A DNA stretch of 64,000 nucleotides from Cryptomeria japonica (taxonomy: Eukaryota; Streptophyta; Pinopsida; Cupressales; Cupressaceae), in NCBI RefSeq assembly GCF_030272615.1, contig NC_081413.1:24618501-24682500 (forward strand). Reading direction: 5' to 3'. This document shows positions 56,736 to 64,000 of this stretch, one piece after another. Each line of letters begins with the position of its first letter. Position 1 is the stretch's first letter. Position numbers and translations under genes: made by a program. Below the pieces are notes generated by a model. The model did not search any database. It saw only the letters and a program-made list of their open reading frames with translations, and was not told the DNA's origin.

Positions 56736-57522
56736 TGTTGGAAAATGCACACTCCAATGAGAAATTGTAGGTGATTGAAGGTATTGTCATTGATGGCAAC
56801 CTTGCAATCCTATGATACTGGCAGGCACCAGCACCGACAGACTCAACATTGGCAAACAGATCACCGGCACCAAAAAGATTGATCATCGACACCATGGCCG
56901 ACATGAATTTTGTTTAAATGTATTTTGTATTTAATTGTAAAATCTTTTGTAAGACGACTTGGCGGATTGTAATATGAATCATATATGTATGAGATCATTG
57001 TAGATCATTTAGGGAGTGATAGATGGAAGGATTAATGCAGACCTAATATGTGAATTGTAAGGCAGATATTGGATAAGGGTTTATGTATGTAGCAGAGCTT
57101 AAACCGGTACTAAATCTAGCATAGTAGATGTTGATCTGAAATAGTACAAGACATTGGATTTGTATAATCCATTTGTGTAAGTCAGTGAGACTTCTTTTGT
57201 AACTGAGCAATGAGCTCTAGGCACTTGGTCTTCTTGCATGTGCAGGCCCCCATTGTAAATAGTAATATTCCCTTGTTGGTCAGTAAGCAAATATTGTGGG
57301 TCATAGATCCCACCGAGGTTTTTCCCACACCGGGTTTCCTCGTTAAAAATATTGTGTTATGGTGTGTCTCTTATGTTGTGCTTATTTCTCTTATTTACTA
57401 CATTAATTTTGGTTTATCGATACACAGTTTTGATATTGATTTTCATCTTATAATTCGAATAAATTCTTATACTGGTCAGATACTGATTCATCCCCCTCTC
57501 AGTATCATTGGGAATCCTAACA
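56736..57522 (+). repeat. Element C 5' LTR with empty Athila site (B)
   Basis: TGTTGGAAAATGC to CCTAACA. The point where Athila sits in copy A is intact here (catccccctctcag, about 57489-57502), with a single ccccc. Confidence 0.92.
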
Positions 57523-57524
57523 AT

Positions 57525-57536
57525 TGGTATCAGAGC
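57525..57536 (+). promoter_or_regulatory. Element C primer binding site (B)
   Basis: TGGTATCAGAGC, initiator tRNA-Met type, same as at 24305. Confidence 0.92.
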
Positions 57537-57593
57537 TTGGTCCTCTATTTTCAAAAGCCTAACAACTTGAGGAAGATCTTGACACTGGTAGAG

Positions 57594-58603
57594 ATGGAAA
57601 ACTTGATAAAGCAATTAGAAACAACTCTTTCAGACTATGATGCAAAAAAAGTGAAGAATATTGAACTTGAAGATGATGTAAAGGCTGCACAGGATATTAT
57701 TCGAGGACTTCAAGAAAATTTCACTATATCAAGGAATAAGAGATGAGAACTTTGTGAAAAGATGCAGAATGATGAAGATGAAAAGGAAACTCTCAATGAT
57801 CTGGTAAACAAACTGAGACAAGAGAATAGTACAATGAAGAATGAGATGCAAGATATGACTATGAGATTTGTAAAGAAACTAAAAATCAGAAGAATAATGA
57901 AGAGGACTTGGTTAGAAGACTGAATGATGTTGGAAATGAAAACACAAGACTTAGTCATGAAAATGATATGTTAAAGATAGATTTGATGCATACACAAAAT
58001 GACAGAACTGAACTCATGAGACAAAAAGGAATCTTGGAGAGTGAACTGGCTGCTGCAAATCAACACAAAGAAAAATTCAAGAAAAGTTTAGAAGAACTTG
58101 ATGACATGCTGAAGAATCGGAAACCAAATGGTGATGCTAATGGCTTTGGTTTTGAAGTTGGTGAAAGCTCAAGTATTGCAAACAATCACGATCATAGCAA
58201 ACTAATAAGACAACCTAATGCTTACAAATTTAATGGGAAATGCTTTAACTGTAACAAGTACGATCATAGAGCAAATCAATGTAGATCTACAAATTATCAG
58301 AACACTAATAAACAGACTGGTCAATGTTCTAAATGCAACAAAGTTGGTCACAATTTAGAAAATTGCAGAATGAATGTAAGATGTTATGTTTGTGGAAGAT
58401 TTGGACATCTATCTAATCAATGCAGAACACAAACCGGCATAGGATATGGGAAAGCTATTCATAAAAATAATGTGACTTGTTATGCTTGTAACAAAATTGG
58501 ATATATTGCAAAAAATTTTAGAAGCAAGACATCACCAACAAATAACAAGGGACCCAGCTTGAAAGGTAAAGAAAAAGTTGAAGAGGTAAAGCAAGAATTC
58601 TGA
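57594..58603 (+). pseudogene. Element C gag-like protein (B)
   Basis: Starts at ATG 57594 (MENLIKQLET). It is a coiled coil followed by four knuckles between 58241 and 58519. The first has its full cysteine pair but an altered glycine (CNKYDH), and the fourth has lost both the histidine and the last cysteine (Phe). The frameshift near 57860-57910 is shared with A. A TGA at about 57744 (CGA to TGA) is private to B. The frame ends at TGA 58601-58603. Confidence 0.84.
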
Positions 58604-59008
58604 AAACAATGCATCAGAAAGTCAGATCAGAATGTTGATGGGAATACTCCTCCATCGACAGAACAGAGTAACACTCCACCGGTAGGAGACTCTTCATCTA
58701 ACTGAAGGAAAATCCTTTGGGGGTTTAGCAACAAATTCAAAAACATGCTAATATACCCTTAGTTGATGGTGAAAAGTTGAATTAATTCTTTACTGACAAA
58801 TGAGTTAAGTTGTGACTTAACTAACAAGCATTAAATGTGTTAGTTAGAGAAAATAACATTATAAAGTAAGTGTTTTGGCTCCTTTTTCATTCACTGAGCA
58901 TTCAAATCTTTGAGAGCACGAAAATTCATGAGCGAAGGCATCCTTAGCGAAAAGTGAAGCAGTTCATCCAAGCACTCATCCTTAAGGCAAATTGAAGTAT
59001 TTATAACT
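58604..59008 (+). other. Element C spacer (B)
   Basis: Counterpart of 25390-25787; no coding signal. Confidence 0.5.
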
Positions 59009-62000
59009 ATGGCTTCCTCATCTACTCCTGAATTTATTGCAAACCCTACTGTGATTGAGGTTATCAAGCGCCCTAGACCTGTTTTCAAACTTGTTCCTGA
59101 AATAGCATAGAAAGATGATACCCTAGGTGCATTTTCTCAAATTCCTAAAGGAGTAGTTTATGCAGAGGATCCTAGGATATACATACATTGTCACATAGAG
59201 GAACTAGGAGATGAAGAAATGAAGAATATGTAGAGGATTGTTTTATGTGATGAATCTGGAAATATCAAACCGTAACATAACATAGTGGAAACCCTAGGTT
59301 TTACTGAAATCCTTAGTATCCTGGATTTTCCCAAGGATGTTATAAGGATTGTGCTAAGTAGAGTTCATGGGGAGTTCTTTTGGTTGGATTCAATTCATAA
59401 GATCACAAAAGAAGTGGTTAAGGTAGTAATAGAATTACCTTCCACCGGTAGCAGGCCTGAAAGAACTAAAAAGGTCTCTAATGACACAGTAATGGACCTA
59501 ACCAGCACAACATTTGACAAGAGATCACTTAGAGTCAATGATGTAAAGGACATAAATGTTAGATTTGTTAGTATGATCCTTGGCTATAAAGCCACACATG
59601 CAAATAAGTTAAACTCAGTATCTAGCTTTTGTATTAAAAGTGCTTATGACTTAGTAAACAACAATGCTAAGATTGACATCTGTGAATGGCTTAACGATAA
59701 ATTGATAGACAATCTAAAGAAGATCAAAGGAGACAAGAAAGGAAATTTTAGATTTGGAAATTTGCTTGTATGTTTGATGTTGCACATTACTAAAGAAGTA
59801 CCCAGTACTGGTAGAAAAGACTTTGGCTTTGATATACCAGTAGGAAAGCAACTACTTGATACATTAAACAACATGGGAGAAAACAAAGAGAAAAATATAA
59901 ATGAACATTTTCAAGCATTGAAGGCTCGAATGAAGAAAAAAATTAGGCTGTCTCAAGCAATTGTAGATAAATATCAAAAAGAAATATGTTTTGTAATCAA
60001 GAACGATAAAATCTGGATGGAGGCAGTTGTCCCTATAACTATTTGGGTAACTGAAATGGGATATGAAACAGATGATAACATAATTGAAACTTATGCAAAA
60101 GTCCTCCTTGAAGCACCAAAGGAACCATTTGAGAAAGTCTTTGGAAATGCATAAACAACTGAGAGTGGTATTCAGTCACAGAAAAGAGTTAAGAAAGTTG
60201 AGCAAATAGTGAGGAAGGGAACTAGACAAGCTAAAGAAATTAAGGAAGATGTATTGAAGCAAACTGGTATTAAGGAAAGTGAGTTGGAAGGACTTCAACT
60301 AGAAACTCATCTTTCACCGATTGTAACTTCTTCTGAAAGTGATATACTGACTGTATTCAAAAGCGTAGAAAGGAAAAGAAAACCCTCACCGGTACCCTCA
60401 CCCACACCAAGGAGAACAAGACAAAAGGAACAAGCAGTGAGGCCTCCAGTTAAGTAGTTAACTCCAAAGAAGAAGAAGGTAAATGAAGACATTTCTCCAC
60501 TAGACAAACTCTTAAGTAAAATAACAGAGGATGGAAAGTTGCAAAACATTAGCAAATTGTATAACACACTTTCCACTGATGACAGAGAAAGCATAGAAAA
60601 TAGTGTAATCTTACATTTGGACATCTACAAGAAATTTTTGATGGAAATTGTTGATGAAATACCCATTGATCTCTAGAGAAGACTTGAAGCTAGAAGGGTA
60701 GTTGTTCTTGAGCTAGATAAGAAAATAAAAATTGAGAAATTACTTGCAGTTCACCTAGTGACCTCACCTGAAGAGATTGATCGATTAATCAGTGAAGCCA
60801 ACCAGACAGTATTTTCAACTGGTCACTGACATGTAGCACTTATGGCAGGAAGAATGAATGAAATTTCTGAAGAGACTACGAATCAATGGGACATATGCTT
60901 TGTTGAAAAGGAGAAATAGGAAGAACTTAAAAGACCTAAGACTATCAGAGTCTATCAAAAGGACAGGGATAAGGGGAAAGGTAAGGAAGGTGGACCTCCA
61001 AACCTAAATATAACTGATAACTTACCCCCACCTCTTTCTGATACTCCACCGATAGAAACTGTTGACAATAAACCGGCTACAGAGAGTATGGAGACTCCTC
61101 AAGAGGATACAAATCCTAAGTCTGAAGTTTTGTACACTATGAATATAGACACCCAAGAGGTAAACATTATGGTGGACAAAGAGACCACTAAGGACAAGAA
61201 GAAAGATGCGGCTACTAAGCCACCAACTGCATATGTTGAGGTTGGAGTTAGTGAGACTGTAAGTATAAGAACTGAAAAACCTACAGATAACGAGAAACCG
61301 GTAGAGGACACCACTGAGAAACCATCTAGAGCATCGGTAAATGAAACTGAAAAATAATCAAAGGTAAATATAGAGAAACCAGAAGTGCATATAGAGACTA
61401 CATCTGAAAAACTGGCAGTAGAGAGCATAGAGAAACCCTCTAAGGCATAGGTTGAGAAACAAGAACAAAAACAGGCTAAGGTATAGGTTCAAACAAAGAC
61501 AGCACCACCAGCAATAGCTGAAAAGCCTAAACCTTTTCTAGTAGAAATGCAAACACAAACTAACCTACCAGAGGTCGAAACAAGCAAAGTTATTACTACA
61601 ACGAATAGCATGGAAATTGTGAAAATAGTTGGGCAGACAACTGGTACTTCAATGATAGAGTTCAGACCAATGAACGTGATAGAGGTATTATTGGATTCTC
61701 TTAAGAAGATCACTGAGTGTAATGCATAGGCCTATAAGGCTATTGATAACACAATTCCTATTATTAAATTCATAGCACCCAAGTGTATTGTGGGAAGTAA
61801 AGATTCTTTAGGTCAACTAGACACATTGTCTAAATACATCATTGGTAACATTTTTACAGTTGATCAGATAAATGAGGACACATTCAGAGAGAGAATGATT
61901 AAGGAGAAAGAAAAATTCTTTAAGTAAATAGTGAAGAAGAATAAGGAGAAAATGGAAACCTTATTACCGACACTAGGAGAAATAATTTTGGATTTCAAGA

Positions 62001-62506
62001 AACTATACAAAGATACCTACAAAACTAATATTTTGATAGAGAACATAGATTCGGAGATCAGCAAAGCTCAAGAAGAAATTAACAATATTGCTGACAATTT
62101 AATAGGATCATCTGATTCATTTTTGGAAATTGAAAAGAACATTACAAATCTTGAAGAGAAAATAGAGAAGTTAGAAAAAGACAAAGAGAAGATAAAGGAT
62201 AAGGCAAAGGACTTAAAATACAAACTAGGCCCTAACCTAGATTACCTCATTTCTTTGAGAAAAGAAATTTCTGAGGCTTTGCTTCTCGGACTTAAGACAC
62301 GGGAAGAGAAAATGCACATACTAACCGGTACAGTTTAGAGAACAGAAGCGGCATTACAGGATATTAAAAGATTCAGTGACAATCAGAACTTGGTATTGGC
62401 AGATCTTTTCCAGATTGTAACCCCCCGCTTACAAGGATATAGGCAGGAATCGCACTCCACTGACAATGAATGACAACCTTTGTCATTGATGTCAAAGGGG
62501 GAGTAG
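59009..62506 (+). pseudogene. Element C second protein, full-length frame of about 1165 codons (B)
   Basis: From ATG 59009 to TAG 62504-62506 one frame is kept for 3498 bp with no net frameshift, though about fifteen in-frame stops are present (for example about 59109, 59231, 59274, 60152, 60455, 60674, 61355, 61727, 61925 and 62336). Parts in order: a mobile-domain-like region (about residues 90-300), a Lys/Arg/Pro-rich region (about 400-500), a Glu/Thr/Pro/Lys-rich low-complexity region (about 650-850), then a strong coiled coil (about 970-1090, ISKAQEEINNI, then ITNLEEKIEKLEKDKEKI). Stops at 59231, 59274 and 60674 are shared with A; others are private. No enzymatic motif is recognised, so the function is unknown. 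Confidence 0.82.
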
Positions 62507-62663
62507 TGGAAATGAGAAAAATGATCAGAACAAAGACATCATCACCTCAGGGGAAGCATACATTTTTGACAACACAGTTTTGGTAAGATGTTTTGGCAGA
62601 TTCTTTTTGGACAACATTTTTGGACACTTTTTGGATTTTTCTCATGAGTGTTCCCATCAATGC

Positions 62664-62676
62664 AAAAGGGGGAGAT
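62664..62676 (+). promoter_or_regulatory. Element C polypurine tract (B)
   Basis: aaaagggggagat directly before the 3' LTR. Confidence 0.9.
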
Positions 62677-63433
62677 TGTTGGCAAATGCACACTCCAATA
62701 AGAAATTGTAGGTGATTGAAGGTATTGTCATTGATGGCAACCTTGCAATCCTGGCAGGCACCGGCACTGGCAGACTCAACACTGGCACACAGATCACCGA
62801 CACCATGGCCAATATGAATTTTGTTTAAATGTATTTTGTATTTAATTGTAAAACCTTTTGTAAGCCGACTTGGCGGATTGTAATATGACTCATATATGTA
62901 TGAGATCATTGTAGATCATTTAGGGAGTGATAGATGGAAGGATTAATGCAGACCTAATATGTGAATTGTAAGGAAGATATTGGATAAGGGTTTATGTATG
63001 TAGCAAAGCCTAAACCAGTACTGAATCTTGCATAGTAGATGCTAATCTGAAGCAATACAAGACATTGGATTTGTATAGTCCATTTTTGTAAGTCAATGAG
63101 ACTTCTTTTGTAACTGAGCAGTGAGCTCTAGGCACTTGGCCTTCCTGCATGTGCAGGCTCCTATTGTAAATAGTAATATTCCCTTATTGGCTAGTAAGTG
63201 AATATTATGGGTCACAAATCCCACCGAGGTTTTTCCCACATCGGGTTTCCTCATTAAAAATACTGTGTTATGGTGTGTCTCTTATGTTGTGGTTATTGCT
63301 CTTATTTACTGCATTAATTTTGGTTTACCAGAGCATAGTTTTGATATGCTTTTCATGTTATAATTCAAATAAATTCTTATACCGGTTAGATACTCATTCC
63401 CCCCTGCTCTCAGTATCTTTAGGAATCCTAACA
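62677..63433 (+). repeat. Element C 3' LTR (B)
   Basis: 757 bp, TGTTGGCAAATGC to CCTAACA. A 9-bp deletion (tatgatacc) is private to this copy near 62752. Confidence 0.9.
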
Positions 63434-63582
63434 ACATTGTTGCTGACTATTTTGTCAATGAAGGAGTAAGGCTCTATGGATGGTGGTCGTGGAAATCCTA
63501 CAAGGATCTGGAAGTGGGGGTGAAATCCTTAATTAGATATGATGTTATTCATGGAAAAGTTGCCATTTTGAAAATTGATTAA
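63434..63582 (+). pseudogene. LINE RNase H, 3' part (B)
   Basis: Counterpart of 29001-29149. It reads IVADYFVNEG with the final catalytic aspartate and ends at TAA 63580-63582. Confidence 0.83.
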
Positions 63583-64000
63583 GAGGATTAGTGCAAGGTA
63601 CTTTTTCATTCAATACTTCGTCGGCACCATTATTATCCCTTCTATCCATGTGAAATGGCATGTATTGTGGGTTCCTAGGCTTTGCGATAAATTTATTACC
63701 AGGATTATCTACTATGCAAGTGAGAAGAAAGAAACCTGTGAACAAATGGGGTGGAATAGGAAAAGGGTGGAGCCGAAAAGTTGTGAAAAGCACAAGAAGA
63801 ATCAGAAGGTGTGGAATCAAATTGTCAAAGGCAAGCTAAAACCTTTCCTAGAAAATCTTCATGGCACTAACCTCGACATTGTCAAGTATTTCATCAAAAA
63901 ATGGAAGGAGGAAGGCATTATTCTGTCTAGAAGAAATGTGATTATCAATGAAGGTCTGATTGGAGAATTTTTGCGCCTCTCTACTAAAGGTATGAAATTA
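63575..64000 (+). pseudogene. Unidentified plant-mobile-domain-like gene, cut by window end (B)
   Basis: Counterpart of the first 142 codons of the frame at 29142. It is open to the last base of the window and reads IVKYFIKKWKEEG and NVIINEGLIGEF. Whether the rest is intact cannot be seen. It has no clear start codon before the domain. Confidence 0.55.

Larger units (their letters stand above)
56736..63433 (+). mobile_element. Element C, copy B: uninterrupted pol-less LTR retrotransposon
   Basis: The complete 6698-bp version. The 5' LTR is 56736-57522 (787 bp), PBS 57525-57536, gag-like gene 57594-58603, second frame 59009-62506, polypurine tract 62664-62676, and 3' LTR 62677-63433 (757 bp). 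Flanks are acgtg and acatt. Insertion point, orientation and contents are as in copy A, which shows that the insertion was inherited and not independent. No polymerase gene occurs anywhere in its 5.15-kb interior. Confidence 0.9.
45752..64000 (+). repeat. Direct segmental duplication, copy B (runs off window)
   Basis: Collinear with 918-29567. Homology starts abruptly at about 45752 (gctaatgaagaagaag matches gctgatgaagaagaag at 918) in the middle of the copia-type LTR and continues to the last base. It lacks the Athila element and keeps 1221 bp of element C lost in A. Private changes include a deletion of about 135 bp (A 4106-4240), a 69-bp deletion (A about 7824-7898) and a 62-bp local tandem gain. 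Confidence 0.93.

Overview
This window looks like intergenic DNA from a very large plant genome. I found no host gene in 64 kb: everything recognisable is a transposable element or its remains. A gymnosperm (conifer-type) source is my inference. It rests on very long LTRs, dense nesting, LINE remnants with an RNase H tail, and old but still alignable elements. No sequence here proves the species.

Layout. (1) 1-12033: 3' LTR of a copia-type element (180-2582), the internal tail and 4.5-kb 3' LTR of a second element (4352-8877), a minus-strand LINE remnant, a 244-bp tandem repeat, a minus-strand gypsy integrase remnant and a plus-strand LINE RNase H remnant. (2) 12034-29000: a non-autonomous LTR element ('element C') that split that RNase H. 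It carries a gag-like gene and a very long second reading frame but no polymerase genes. Its 5' LTR was later split by a nearly complete Athila-like Ty3/gypsy element on the minus strand (12795-24271), with 1306-bp LTRs and a CCCCC target duplication. (3) 29001-32023: the rest of the RNase H, an unidentified decayed gene-like frame, and a poly(A)-ended stretch. (4) 32024-34925: AT-rich DNA with nothing I can name. (5) 34931-37058: a complete miniature LTR element with a gag frame (TR-GAG type) and an ATGAT target duplication. (6) 37064-38109: minus-strand LINE remnant. (7) 38110-45751: a plus-strand gypsy element (LTR and gag) invaded by a minus-strand gypsy element (39977-45476). Both are cut by recombination-type junctions. 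(8) 45752-64000: a second copy of 918-29567, in the same order and orientation, without the Athila element.

Main result: a direct duplication of at least 17 kb of nested transposons. Copy A is 918-29567 and copy B is 45752-64000. B keeps the exact empty site of the Athila insertion. This gives a relative order: LINE RNase H, then element C, then the duplication, then the Athila insertion in copy A only.

Most reading frames are dead, but in several elements they are broken mainly by in-frame stop codons, often TAG, and rarely by frameshifts. This fits C-to-T decay of methylated DNA. The most unusual object is element C: its second frame spans about 1165 codons in copy B with no net frameshift. 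All divergence figures are counts by eye from raw sequence and should be recomputed.
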